Origin: Longitalea luteola
GTDB taxonomy: Bacteria; Bacteroidota; Bacteroidia; Chitinophagales; Chitinophagaceae
Direction: 5' to 3'
DNA: 64,000 nucleotides
Assembly: GCF_017356035.1 (NCBI RefSeq)
Contig: NZ_JAFIQX010000002.1
Coordinates: 310,001-374,000, forward strand
This document shows positions 8,050 through 16,963 of this stretch, piece by piece; position 1 is the first letter of the stretch, and the number at the start of each line of letters is the position of its first letter. The notes below the pieces were generated by a model. That model was not told the DNA's origin. It did no database searches and worked only from the letters and a program-made list of their open reading frames with translations. The position numbers and the translations under genes were made by a program.

Positions 8050-9729
8050 ATGTATGACATTTTGCAATTGAACGACATGCTCGTTCCAGAACTGTTAGAT
8101 ATTGCTGAACAGTTAAAAATACCCAACGCAAAAAAATTAGATAAGCAGGAACTAGTATATAAAATCCTCGATAAGCAGGCTGTGATGGCTAGTGCAGTAA
8201 AGAATGGTACAGCTGAAGATAAAGGTAAACGTAAAAGAGTAGTAAAAACAACTACTGCAAACGCAACAGAAGAAGCCGATGTGGTCAGTGGTGATGAGAA
8301 ACCAGCGCGTAAAGAAATGAAGAAGGAAGCACCCAAAAAGAAAGTGATTGAAAAATCTGCTCCTCCCAAGAAAGGCCGCAAGAAACCAGAACCAGAAGAA
8401 GAGGAAGAAGTGGCCCCCATCTTACCGGTAATGAATGACGACAGCGATGAAGATGATATTCCGGTAATAACGTCACGCGATGAAGAAGACGACGACGAAG
8501 AAACCAACACCCTGATTGCCCAGGACCACGAGCGGATCTCAGAACCACAACCTTCCGTAGAACAGCAACAAAAATCATATCCCCACCGTCGCGAATCTGC
8601 CTTTAATATTGAGTTTGACGGCGTTATTATGGCCGAAGGGGTTTTAGAAATGATGCCCGACGGATATGGCTTCCTCCGCTCTTCAGATTACAACTACCTT
8701 TCTTCTCCCGACGATATTTATGTTTCTCCTTCACAGATAAAATTGTTTGGCCTGAAAACCGGCGACACCATCTTTGGTGCTGTTCGTCCGCCAAAAGAAG
8801 GAGAAAAATACTTCGCGTTGTTGAAAGTAGAAACCATCAACGGTAAACAACCGGAAGAAGTGCGTGACCGTGTTCCTTTCGATTACCTCACGCCACTGTT
8901 CCCATACGAGAAGCTGAACCTGTTCACGCAATCGAATCAATACAGCACCCGTATCATGGACTTATTTACGCCCATTGGTAAGGGACAACGCGGGTTGATC
9001 GTAGCCCAGCCCAAGACCGGTAAAACCGTATTGCTGAAAGAAGTGGCCAACGCCATTGCCGCCAATCACCCTGAGTGTTATCTGATGGTCGTGCTGGTTG
9101 ATGAGCGTCCTGAGGAGGTTACTGATATGGAACGCAGCGTACGTGCTGAAGTAATTGCATCTACCTTCGATGAACCGGCTGAAAAACACGTAAAAGTGTC
9201 TACCATCGCCCTGCAGAAAGCCAAACGCCTGGTAGAGTGCGGACATGACGTAGTAATCCTGTTAGACTCTATTACCCGCCTTGCACGCGCCCATAACACT
9301 GTTGCGCCTGCTTCTGGTAAAGTATTATCGGGTGGTGTGGAAGCCAACGCGATGCAAAAGCCTAAACAATTCTTTGGCGCCGCCCGTAAAATTGAGAATG
9401 GCGGCTCCCTCACCATATTAGCTACCGCTTTGATAGATACCGGTTCGAAAATGGATGAGGTGATCTTTGAAGAGTTCAAAGGTACCGGTAACATGGAATT
9501 GCAGCTGGATCGCCGCCTGGCCAACAAGCGCGTATTCCCTGCCATTGACCTGGTAGCATCTTCTACCCGCCGTGACGACCTGTTACTTGAACGTGATGTA
9601 TTGCAACGCATGAACCTATTGCGTGTGTATCTTACCGATATGAATACCGAAGAAGCAATGAACGAATTGCTGAAACGGATGCGCGGTACGAAAGACAATT
9701 ATGAATTTTTAGCAAGCATGAACGGCTGA
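8050..9729 (+). CDS. rho: Transcription termination factor Rho with long charged N-terminal insertion
   Basis: Rho is the hexameric RNA-dependent ATPase/helicase that ends transcription. The 559-residue product is about 140 residues longer than E. coli Rho. Residues 1-45 are the Rho N-terminal helical domain. Residues 50-180 form a low-complexity insertion that is first Lys/Arg-rich, then Glu/Asp-rich, as in other Bacteroidota. The cold-shock-like RNA-binding domain spans about 190-265. Walker A AQPKTGKT is at 319-326, Walker [17 protein letters not shown] at 401-416, the Q-loop region at [12 protein letters not shown] and the R-loop at GTGNM. All catalytic motifs are intact. It is a single gene with its own promoter and a terminator at 9754. 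Confidence 0.98.
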   Translation: MYDILQLNDMLVPELLDIAEQLKIPNAKKLDKQELVYKILDKQAVMASAVKNGTAEDKGKRKRVVKTTTANATEEADVVSGDEKPARKEMKKEAPKKKVIEKSAPPKKGRKKPEPEEEEEVAPILPVMNDDSDEDDIPVITSRDEEDDDEETNTLIAQDHERISEPQPSVEQQQKSYPHRRESAFNIEFDGVIMAEGVLEMMPDGYGFLRSSDYNYLSSPDDIYVSPSQIKLFGLKTGDTIFGAVRPPKEGEKYFALLKVETINGKQPEEVRDRVPFDYLTPLFPYEKLNLFTQSNQYSTRIMDLFTPIGKGQRGLIVAQPKTGKTVLLKEVANAIAANHPECYLMVVLVDERPEEVTDMERSVRAEVIASTFDEPAEKHVKVSTIALQKAKRLVECGHDVVILLDSITRLARAHNTVAPASGKVLSGGVEANAMQKPKQFFGAARKIENGGSLTILATALIDTGSKMDEVIFEEFKGTGNMELQLDRRLANKRVFPAIDLVASSTRRDDLLLERDVLQRMNLLRVYLTDMNTEEAMNELLKRMRGTKDNYEFLASMNG

Positions 9730-9753
9730 ACACCATCTGCCGCAAAACATAAT

Positions 9754-9787
9754 AAAAAGCCATCTCGCTAAAACGGATGGCTTTTTT
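9754..9787. terminator. Bidirectional terminator between rho and the pterin dehydratase gene
   Basis: AAAAAGCCATC (9754-9764) pairs with GATGGCTTTTT (9776-9786), giving a T-tract on both strands. It lies between convergent genes and can serve both. Confidence 0.85.
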
Positions 9788-9814
9788 ATTGCAGTTAACA
9801 GCATTGCATTTTGA

Positions 9815-10045
9815 TCAAACAAGGGCATCGATCTTTTTAGCCAGCTGCCGGTCTTTATCGGTAACCACATCGCCGGCGCTGTGGGTGCTTAACCATACTT
9901 CTACCTGGTTCCATACGTTGGTCCATAATGGATGGTGATCCATTTTTTCTGCCTCCAGCGCAACCCGCGTCATAAAGGCAAATGCTTCGGAAAAGTTTTT
10001 AAATTCAAACTTCCGGTAGAGCTTATTATCTTGTTCCTGCCACAT
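9815..10045 (-). CDS. phhB: 4a-hydroxytetrahydrobiopterin dehydratase (pterin-4a-carbinolamine dehydratase)
   Basis: This 76-residue protein dehydrates the 4a-hydroxy pterin formed by aromatic amino-acid hydroxylases. The family motif is seen as EKMDHHPLW, followed by [20 protein letters not shown] and LAKKID. The frame is open up to 10159, but the extra 38 residues are encoded by the TTACAGG-type repeat and look unnatural, so the ATG at 10045 ([15 protein letters not shown]) was chosen; this gives a normal but slightly short length. It follows the IPExxxVDY gene after a 242-base repeat-rich gap, so it may have its own promoter. No phenylalanine hydroxylase is nearby. Confidence 0.88.
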   Translation of the reverse strand: MWQEQDNKLYRKFEFKNFSEAFAFMTRVALEAEKMDHHPLWTNVWNQVEVWLSTHSAGDVVTDKDRQLAKKIDALV

Positions 10046-10061
10046 AGATGAAAGTTTATTT

Positions 10062-10268
10062 GTTTGGTTACAGGTTTCAGAGCTTGCCCCGCACAGCGGG
10101 GTTACAAGTTCCAGGGGTACCGGTTTCCAGTTACCGGGCCTTACTATCGAGGCTAACAACTGTATTTAACTCCGGCATTTGCTGATTTCGAAAGTTCGTA
10201 AATCTTAAATCGGAGAAACCTTTAACTGCATTCCGCGGTAACCGGTATCTGGTAACCGGCTACAGTTA
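10062..10268. repeat. TTACAGG/TTACCGG-type repeat block
   Basis: Units such as GTTACAGG, GTTACAAG, TACCGG and AGTTACCGG recur at 10064-10140 and again as GGTAACCGG units at 10236-10268. It is the same family as the block after gcvT. Confidence 0.55.
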
Positions 10269-10287
10269 CCTATTTTCAATGACTGTG

Positions 10288-10722
10288 TTAAAATATCAAA
10301 TGGCCTTTATTTTTGATCTTCTCATTCGTTAGCTCCATCACCAGCTGAACGCCGGAAATGGTTTTAACGGAAGCTAATATCTGTTGGAAGAATGCATCAG
10401 GTACGGTATCGCCTTTCATCAGCCATAAAAAATCAAGATGCCTGAATTCGGGCAACAGGTATTCACCGTCGTACTGGTTGTTATATAAATAGTGTACCAG
10501 GCTGCCTAAGGGTTCGCGGTATTCAAAAACTGAGAAATAATAGTGTCGCTTTTTTTTCTGCAGCTGGATCTCTATATCGTTGTTAATGCGAAAATCAAAA
10601 TGCAGTAAATGGTTCAGGTGCCAGCAAAACTGGTAGCTTTTGAGCGGCGCCACAATTCCGGCTAAACGGGTATTGTCGAAAAAATCATTGGCCAGATCAT
10701 CCAGGTCGAGCTTAAGTTTCAT
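10288..10722 (-). CDS. IPExxxVDY family protein
   Basis: This 144-residue Bacteroidota-specific protein matches the IPExxxVDY family: MKLKLDLDDLANDFFDNTRLAGI at the start, a WHLNHLLHFDFR segment and, at about 91-99, LLPEFRHLD, the local form of the family motif (Leu for Ile and Phe for Tyr). No signal peptide or membrane span is seen, so it is probably cytoplasmic. The function is unknown. It starts 29 bases after the M28 peptidase gene on the same strand and is likely cotranscribed with it. Confidence 0.8.
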   Translation of the reverse strand: MKLKLDLDDLANDFFDNTRLAGIVAPLKSYQFCWHLNHLLHFDFRINNDIEIQLQKKKRHYYFSVFEYREPLGSLVHYLYNNQYDGEYLLPEFRHLDFLWLMKGDTVPDAFFQQILASVKTISGVQLVMELTNEKIKNKGHLIF

Positions 10723-10751
10723 GCCATTATATTGCCATAAAGGTATAAAAC

Positions 10752-12401
10752 TTAGAATTCAACAGGGCCTTCTTTCATTTCTTCGCCTCTTTTATACTTC
10801 ACGGTGGTTTTATCGCCCTTATGGAACTTAGATAAAGCCTGCATGTAGGTTTCGAGGTTATGAGTGTCGTAGGTACCTAATTGTACAATTATATCCCCGG
10901 TTTGAATACCTGCTTTTTGCGCAGGCCGTCCATCGCTAACACCATCTACCCGTACACCGCTGCCGGCAAACGTATAATCGGGCATAATACCCAGGGTAAC
11001 ATTAAAACGGGCGGCGGTACTCATAGCCGGTTCGCGCGTTTTCTGAAAGGCCAGTTTGCCTTTGGTATTGGTAAGGGCTACCAGGCTTTCAATGTATTTT
11101 ATGACGAAAAGCTCGCCGGTGTAGTTGATCTTATCGGCGTCATCGGTAGGCTTATGGTAATCACTGTGCAGGCCGGTAAAAAAGAAAAGCACCGGAATAT
11201 TCTTTAAATAAAAAGACGTGTGATCGCTGGGCCCAACACCACTGGAATCGTATTTAGCCGTAAAATACTTCTGCTTGCTTAACGCACTGAACACGGCGGG
11301 CCAGGCGGGGGAAGTGCCATAACCGCCAATGGTAATGGTTTTACTGGTATCGTTCAGGCGGCCTACCATATCCATGTTCACCATGTAGTTCACCGTTTGC
11401 AGATTGATGGTAGGGTGTTCTGTAAAATATTTAGAGCCAAAAAGGCCCAGCTCTTCACCAGAGAAGGCGATAAATACATAATTGTTATTCCTGTTCTTCG
11501 ACAGTTTCAGCAGCCTGGCCAGTTCAATAAGGGCGGCTGTTCCGCTGGCATTATCATCGGCGCCATTGTGGATCTGCCTTTCCCCGGTGCGCAGCATACT
11601 ATTGCCATCTTCACCAAAACCCAGGTGGTCATAATGCGCGCCGAAAATGATCGTGGTAGGAGCGCCGTTATTAATGATACCGATCACATTGTTGCCTGTT
11701 CTTTTTTTATCGCTGATCACTGTCTTTAAACGGATGTCGAGCGTGGCCGACTCATCGGTTAAATATTGTTTGCTGGCCTTCTGGGTTAAATAAATAACCG
11801 GTATCACCAGCGGGCGGGAATTGTCTTTGGCGTCGAATTGAAGGTTGTCGGCAATTCCGGAGCTATTATATACGAATAAAGCAGTAGCACCTTTCTCATG
11901 CGCTTTCCCGGCAATGGTTTTTATAGCCGCGGTGAGGTCAAAATGCGGGTTATCTTTATTCTCTTCTATAATATCTTTCAGGTCATTGAACCAGGGAACG
12001 CCCTGCTCTTTTACGGCAGGCGATGCAGCAGCTGTAAGGCTGGCATCAGGACAAAACACAAAAGGAAAATATTCCTCGGTTAATTTGAGCTCCTGGTCAT
12101 TTATGAACAACAGGGTAGAAGCGTTGATCTGTTTGCCATCATAGATCTCAAATGGCTGCAGCCAGCCCTTTTCACCTTTTGGTTCAAGACCGGCCTTTTT
12201 AAATTCATTGCTGATGTATTCGCTTGCCAGCTTTTCTCCGTTAGTGCCGGCCCTTCTGCCTTCCAGTTTATCATCCGACAGGTACGCGATGTGCGCCTGC
12301 AGGTTGGCAATCATAACTTTATCGGCTTTTTTCAATTTCTGGCCTACCGAAGACAGGGAGGCGAACAATAGAATGATCAATAAACGCATGAACAGGTTCA
12401 T
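10752..12401 (-). CDS. Secreted M28 family metallopeptidase with C-terminal PDZ domain
   Basis: This 549-residue zinc aminopeptidase-type protein has a signal peptide (1-20, ending SSVGQ), an N-terminal region with a PA-like insert (about 90-230), and the M28 core with the metal and catalytic residues AHYDHLG (His256), NGADDNASG (Asp282), SGEELG (Glu316/Glu317), MDMVG (Asp344) and HSDYHKPTDD (distal His). A PDZ domain fills about 475-545 (PAQKAGIQTGDIIVQLG). It is likely periplasmic or outer-membrane associated and would trim peptides for nutrition. It is the first gene of the minus-strand group, behind the promoter at 12431-12461. The substrate is not predictable. Confidence 0.93.
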   Translation of the reverse strand: MNLFMRLLIILLFASLSSVGQKLKKADKVMIANLQAHIAYLSDDKLEGRRAGTNGEKLASEYISNEFKKAGLEPKGEKGWLQPFEIYDGKQINASTLLFINDQELKLTEEYFPFVFCPDASLTAAASPAVKEQGVPWFNDLKDIIEENKDNPHFDLTAAIKTIAGKAHEKGATALFVYNSSGIADNLQFDAKDNSRPLVIPVIYLTQKASKQYLTDESATLDIRLKTVISDKKRTGNNVIGIINNGAPTTIIFGAHYDHLGFGEDGNSMLRTGERQIHNGADDNASGTAALIELARLLKLSKNRNNNYVFIAFSGEELGLFGSKYFTEHPTINLQTVNYMVNMDMVGRLNDTSKTITIGGYGTSPAWPAVFSALSKQKYFTAKYDSSGVGPSDHTSFYLKNIPVLFFFTGLHSDYHKPTDDADKINYTGELFVIKYIESLVALTNTKGKLAFQKTREPAMSTAARFNVTLGIMPDYTFAGSGVRVDGVSDGRPAQKAGIQTGDIIVQLGTYDTHNLETYMQALSKFHKGDKTTVKYKRGEEMKEGPVEF

Positions 12402-12430
12402 TGTACTTATTTTTCAGGCTTAGGTGCAAA

Positions 12431-12461
12431 CAAAGTTATACTTAGACAAAGCCTGTACCAA
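12431..12461 (-). promoter_or_regulatory. Promoter of the M28 peptidase group
   Basis: On the minus strand, TTG (12459-12461), a 20-nt spacer and TAACTTTG (12431-12438) match the Bacteroidota -33/-7 arrangement. The predicted start lies about 25 bases before the ATG at 12401. Confidence 0.65.
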
Positions 12462-12971
12462 TAATTGTTTATCAAAAATTACAGCCATTTGTAAAACAGA
12501 AAAATCGGCGAAAAGCGAAAGCTGTTTTTGGTTAAAGCCGGGCCCCCTCAGGAAAATAATACTATTTTAACACATTTTTCAAGGTCTGTTGCAGGTTATT
12601 GAATTATTTAGGCGTTGATCTAAGACAAGTAATGGAGCTCTTGTGCAGGAAGAACTGAACAAATTAATTTATAATCTGTTTATAAATGCCTGTTAACCGG
12701 ATGTTTCTGAAATAACGGTGCACAAAGTCACGAGATTAATTTTGTTTAAGATCGTTTTTTTCTTTATAAGCTCACCTTTTTTCCTTTACTTTTGCAGATT
12801 GCCCTTTTGATAACAATTGGCAGTTGGCGGTTGGCAGTTAACTGTTGAATTTTTTAGCAGCTTGCGAATTAGCAGGATTTACAATTTTAGGGTTTATTGC
12901 AAATGGCAAACTGCCAACTGGAAATTGAAACTGCCAGCTATTACAAGGGATTTGGAAATTTAAAAATTAGC
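12462..12971. other. Divergent intergenic region before the SNF2 helicase
   Basis: No gene is recognised here. A -7 box TACTTTTG (12787-12794) faces the helicase, and TTGGCAG-type repeats occur at 12819-12840, with inverted-complement ACTGCCAACTGG at 12912-12923. The segment 12897-12971 is in frame with the helicase but is probably 5' leader. Confidence 0.5.
12787..12794 (+). promoter_or_regulatory. -7 box for the SNF2 helicase
   Basis: TACTTTTG matches TAnnTTTG. It implies a leader of about 170 nt that includes the TTGGCAG repeats. No clear -33 box is seen. Confidence 0.45.
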
Positions 12972-15900
12972 ATGGCACTACCTCATCTTATTAAGTATGT
13001 GTACACCAATGGAACTGATGAAGTGATCCGTAGGGGAAAGAAGATACACGCCATCGGGTATGTAGAACTGGTGGACTATGATGAACTTCTTGATTCTGTG
13101 ACGTTCAGGGTTAAGGATGATAGTTATACTACTTATTATAAAGTAAACATACAGAAGTTTAAGGATGCACGTACGCTCTCCGTGCGTTGTGCATGTCCGT
13201 ATAACCTTGGCGATATTTGCCGTCACGAAGCGGCCGCGCTTATTCAACTCCAGGAGATGCTGGATAAGAATATGCTGAAGACCGAAAAAGTGGATTATGA
13301 CCAGAAGCATACCGTACTGAAGATGAAATTCATCGACCTGAAGACCCTGCGGTTGCTCTGTTCACCCGAAACATATACCGAAGCTGAAAAATACCTGCGC
13401 ACGCAACGTGCAGATATCGAATATGCCCAGGATGAAGTAGTGAAAGCTACTGTCAACATAGACGGTACTCCCTGGAAGGTAGTGATCCGCAAGAATGAAG
13501 AAAGAAATTTTGACACCAGTTGTAATTATGAAGATCGCCTGCATCCGCTGTGTTTGCCCAAGGTGATCGTATTTCTGCAATTGCTCAACGCTTACGGGCC
13601 TTACTATTTCGACAGCATTCGCAACTGGGATAAAGAGAAGAATAAATTACTGGAAGCCTATGGTTATTCACTAAGCGATAACCTCGACGGCAAGTTTGAA
13701 TTTACCTATAAAGACGGCAAACCATTTTTGCGGGTACTGGATCCTTCCATTAAACGCATTTCACCACAGGATGCTGCCCGCTCCAAACCAAAACCGGTAG
13801 TGGCCGAAGTACCTGCTGTTACTGAGACCGTAGCGGTAGAAGAACCGGAAAAAACAACCCAATTCACCCAACGGTTGGGAGTGGTATTTAATTTCAACTA
13901 CGAAAGTTATCCCGGTTTTTCCATTGATGCTATCAGCGGTGAAGTAAATGAGGAAGCCACCCAGTTCACAGGCAAGGTAGAAAAGCTCGACCTGTCCAAG
14001 TTTATTAACCTGGACGTTTATTCAGAAAACGACCGGCAAATGGTGCCCCAGCTGCGCAAGATGCAGGATGTGGAAGTAACCAAGTACCTTAACCGCAATT
14101 CACCCTTCAGTGGAATATGGGAGAACATCATTCACCATGAAGAAGATGACCTGCCTGAAGAGACCAAGGCCCTGATGGTGGAATACCTGCATCCCAAATT
14201 GAAGAAACTGTTTGCAGATGTTGCTTCGAACCCGTTTGTTTACTACCTGAATGGTAAAAAGGTTTTTAAAACAGAAAACCTGCATACCGCCGGTATTGTA
14301 ACCGACTATATTACGCCTTATTTCAAAGTAATTGCCGGCAAGAACAGTTATGAAATTGAATGCTGGGTAAAGCTGAACGGACAACATGTGAACATCAGCG
14401 AAAACAGCATCAACAGCAGTTTACTTTTCTTCTATAACGATAACCTGTTCCTGTGGGATAAACCTGAAGATGTTGGCCTCGTAACACAATTCCACGGCAA
14501 AGGAAAGCTGGTATATTCCAAAGCCGACTGGCCTGAGCAATTGCGTAAAATGGTATTGCCACTTACCAAAGATTACCATGTGGAGTTTGATGGATCGCTG
14601 GTAAGCGAAGTAAAGGACGGTGATCCGGAAAAACGGGTGGTGTTGCAGGAAAAAGGTGATTATCTCGTATTTCAACCGCTGTTCTCGTATAAAGGATTTG
14701 AGACCAAACCTGGCGGCAAAGATGAGCTGGTGATTCCCGACACGGAAAGAGTTGTGATCGTTCACCGGAATAAAGAAAAAGAATTACAGTTCATTAAAAA
14801 GCTGGAGAACCTGCATTCAGGGTTTATAAGACCCGAGGGCGGCCAACAGCTGGCGCTGAAAGGAAGTGATGTACTGAAGAATAACTGGTTCTTTTTGTTC
14901 GTTGACGCCATGAAGGAAATGAAGATCCCGGTGTTTGGATTTGATGCGTTGAAGAACTTCCGCTTTAATACAGCGCGTCCTCAAACAAAGATCCATATCA
15001 GCAGCAATACCGACTGGTTCGATGCGCGGGTTGATATTGTATTTGGCGACCAGAAAGTGACCATTGCCGATGTAAAGAAAGCGCTGGCCAACCGGCAGCA
15101 GTTCGTACAACTGAACGATGGAACGCTGGGTATTTTACCGGAAGAATGGATCAAAAAATATTCACTGCTGTTCAGGGTGGGCGAAGGCAAACAGAACCAG
15201 TTGCGCCTGTCGAAATACCACATGAGCGTCATTGACGAGCTGTATGATAATCGCAGTGAAGAAGAGCTGGTATTAAGGCTTGAAGAGAAATACGAACAGC
15301 TGAAAAGCTTTAACAAGATAAAAGAGATACCCCTGCCTGAACATCTGCAGAATGTGCTGCGTCCCTACCAGGAACATGGATATCACTGGTTGCATTACCT
15401 CAGTGAAATTGGCTGGGGTGGTATCCTGGCCGATGACATGGGTTTGGGTAAAACCGTACAGGCTTTATCTTATCTGAATTATTACAGGACCAGTCAGGGT
15501 AAGCTGCGGGCGCTGGTTGTTTGTCCAACCACATTGATGTTCAACTGGGAAAATGAGATCAAGAAATTTACGCCTACGCTTACCTATTATATCCATCACG
15601 GTGGTGAAAGAACGCGTGGCAAGGAACAGTTCATGAATGCGGAGATCATTATTACCACTTATGGAACCTTACGCAGCGATATAAAACTGCTGGTCGAAAT
15701 TCCATTCGATTATGTGGTGCTTGATGAATCGCAGGCGATCAAAAACCCATCCAGCAAGGTTACCAAAGCTGCCTGTTTATTGCAATCGAAGAACAGGATC
15801 TGTTTAAGTGGTACCCCGCTGCAGAACAATACATTTGACATTTTTGCCCAAATGAACTTCCTCAATCCGGGCATGCTGGGCAGTGTTGAATTCTTCCGGC

Positions 15901-16745
15901 AGGAATTTGCCATTCCTATCGATAAGTTTGGCGAGGCCGACCGTAAAGACCATTTGCGTAAACTATTATATCCATTCATATTACGCCGTACCAAAGAGCA
16001 GGTGGCCAAAGACCTGCCCGATAAAATTGAGACCATCCTCTTCTGCGAAATGGAACCGGAGCAGCAGGCGATATACGATGCTTATCGCAATGATTTCCGC
16101 GATAAGATCATGGGTACCATCGAACAGCAGGGCATTCAACGGTCACAGTTAACCATTTTGCAGGGTTTGATGAAACTGCGGCAGATCTGTGATTCACCAG
16201 CCATTTTGAATGAAGCAGAAAAATTCCCCAATCACTCCATAAAGCTGGAAGAGCTGGGCCGTGAGATCACTGAGAATATCAGTAACCACAAAGCGCTGGT
16301 GTTCTCCCAGTTCCTGGGTATGCTGGCCCTCATCAAGGAAAAGTTGAAAGAGCTGGAGGTTGATTTTGAATATTTCGATGGAAGTACTTCGGCCATTGAC
16401 CGCGAACGGGCTATTCAACGTTTTCAGAACGACGACAACTGCCGTGTATTCCTGATCTCGCTCAAAGCCGGTGGTGTGGGTTTGAACCTTACAGCTGCTG
16501 ACTATGTGTACATCGTTGATCCCTGGTGGAACCCGGCCGTGGAGCAGCAGGCTATTGACCGTACGCATCGTATTGGACAAACGAAGAATATCTTTGCGTA
16601 TCGCATGATCTGTAAAGACACCATTGAAGACAAGATATTGCAGCTCCAGGATAAAAAACGATTGTTAGCCAAGGACCTGATCACTGATGATGAAGGATTT
16701 GTTAAGTCGCTTACCCGTGAGGATGTGGAATACCTGTTTAGTTAG
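12972..16745 (+). CDS. SWIM zinc finger and SNF2-type DEAD-like helicase
   Basis: This large 1257-residue Snf2-family ATPase has an N-terminal SWIM zinc finger at about 73-87 (CAC, then CRH: the CxC-CxH pattern), a long middle region, and the helicase core: motif I LADDMGLGKT at about 819-828, motif II LDESQ near 917, motif III LSGTPLQNN, and motifs V/VI SLKAGGVGLNLTAADYV and QQAIDRTHRIGQ. These proteins translocate on double-stranded DNA and remodel nucleoprotein; bacterial roles are poorly known. A TTG at 12897 would add 25 residues that translate the TTGGCAG-type repeat, so the ATG at 12972 (MALPHLIKYVYTNG) is preferred. A clear terminator follows at 16804. Confidence 0.95.
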   Translation: MALPHLIKYVYTNGTDEVIRRGKKIHAIGYVELVDYDELLDSVTFRVKDDSYTTYYKVNIQKFKDARTLSVRCACPYNLGDICRHEAAALIQLQEMLDKNMLKTEKVDYDQKHTVLKMKFIDLKTLRLLCSPETYTEAEKYLRTQRADIEYAQDEVVKATVNIDGTPWKVVIRKNEERNFDTSCNYEDRLHPLCLPKVIVFLQLLNAYGPYYFDSIRNWDKEKNKLLEAYGYSLSDNLDGKFEFTYKDGKPFLRVLDPSIKRISPQDAARSKPKPVVAEVPAVTETVAVEEPEKTTQFTQRLGVVFNFNYESYPGFSIDAISGEVNEEATQFTGKVEKLDLSKFINLDVYSENDRQMVPQLRKMQDVEVTKYLNRNSPFSGIWENIIHHEEDDLPEETKALMVEYLHPKLKKLFADVASNPFVYYLNGKKVFKTENLHTAGIVTDYITPYFKVIAGKNSYEIECWVKLNGQHVNISENSINSSLLFFYNDNLFLWDKPEDVGLVTQFHGKGKLVYSKADWPEQLRKMVLPLTKDYHVEFDGSLVSEVKDGDPEKRVVLQEKGDYLVFQPLFSYKGFETKPGGKDELVIPDTERVVIVHRNKEKELQFIKKLENLHSGFIRPEGGQQLALKGSDVLKNNWFFLFVDAMKEMKIPVFGFDALKNFRFNTARPQTKIHISSNTDWFDARVDIVFGDQKVTIADVKKALANRQQFVQLNDGTLGILPEEWIKKYSLLFRVGEGKQNQLRLSKYHMSVIDELYDNRSEEELVLRLEEKYEQLKSFNKIKEIPLPEHLQNVLRPYQEHGYHWLHYLSEIGWGGILADDMGLGKTVQALSYLNYYRTSQGKLRALVVCPTTLMFNWENEIKKFTPTLTYYIHHGGERTRGKEQFMNAEIIITTYGTLRSDIKLLVEIPFDYVVLDESQAIKNPSSKVTKAACLLQSKNRICLSGTPLQNNTFDIFAQMNFLNPGMLGSVEFFRQEFAIPIDKFGEADRKDHLRKLLYPFILRRTKEQVAKDLPDKIETILFCEMEPEQQAIYDAYRNDFRDKIMGTIEQQGIQRSQLTILQGLMKLRQICDSPAILNEAEKFPNHSIKLEELGREITENISNHKALVFSQFLGMLALIKEKLKELEVDFEYFDGSTSAIDRERAIQRFQNDDNCRVFLISLKAGGVGLNLTAADYVYIVDPWWNPAVEQQAIDRTHRIGQTKNIFAYRMICKDTIEDKILQLQDKKRLLAKDLITDDEGFVKSLTREDVEYLFS

Positions 16746-16803
16746 TAAGCGGCTGGTTTTCATTGAGTAATTCCAAATGCTGTTTTTGCGGTAAATAATA
16801 AAG

Positions 16804-16849
16804 TGCCACGATTAGCAACTGAAATGTGCTGATCGTGGCATATTTTTTT
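16804..16849 (+). terminator. Intrinsic terminator of the SNF2 helicase
   Basis: TGCCACGAT (16804-16812) pairs with ATCGTGGCA (16832-16840), with further AGCA/TGCT pairing inside, then TATTTTTTT. Its position contradicts any start of the next gene at 16826. Confidence 0.8.
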
Positions 16850-16963
16850 GGAATAAGCAGGTTAACTTATCCTGACGATGAAACTTTTTACCACACGCTT
16901 TGTTTACACAAGTTTGCCGGCAGGGTGGCGTCTAAAAGTTATATTGTAATATTAAACCCATAC

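Noticed and set aside
9078-9698. 206-residue minus-strand ORF inside rho
   Set aside because: It is antisense to conserved Rho motifs and Ser/Arg-rich as expected from a shadow frame.
12897-12971. TTG start of the SNF2 helicase
   Set aside because: The added residues are translated repeat sequence, and the ATG at 12972 matches the expected helicase start.
16826-16963. N-terminal extension of the first barrel protein
   Set aside because: It overlaps the helicase terminator and would precede a clean signal peptide at 16964.
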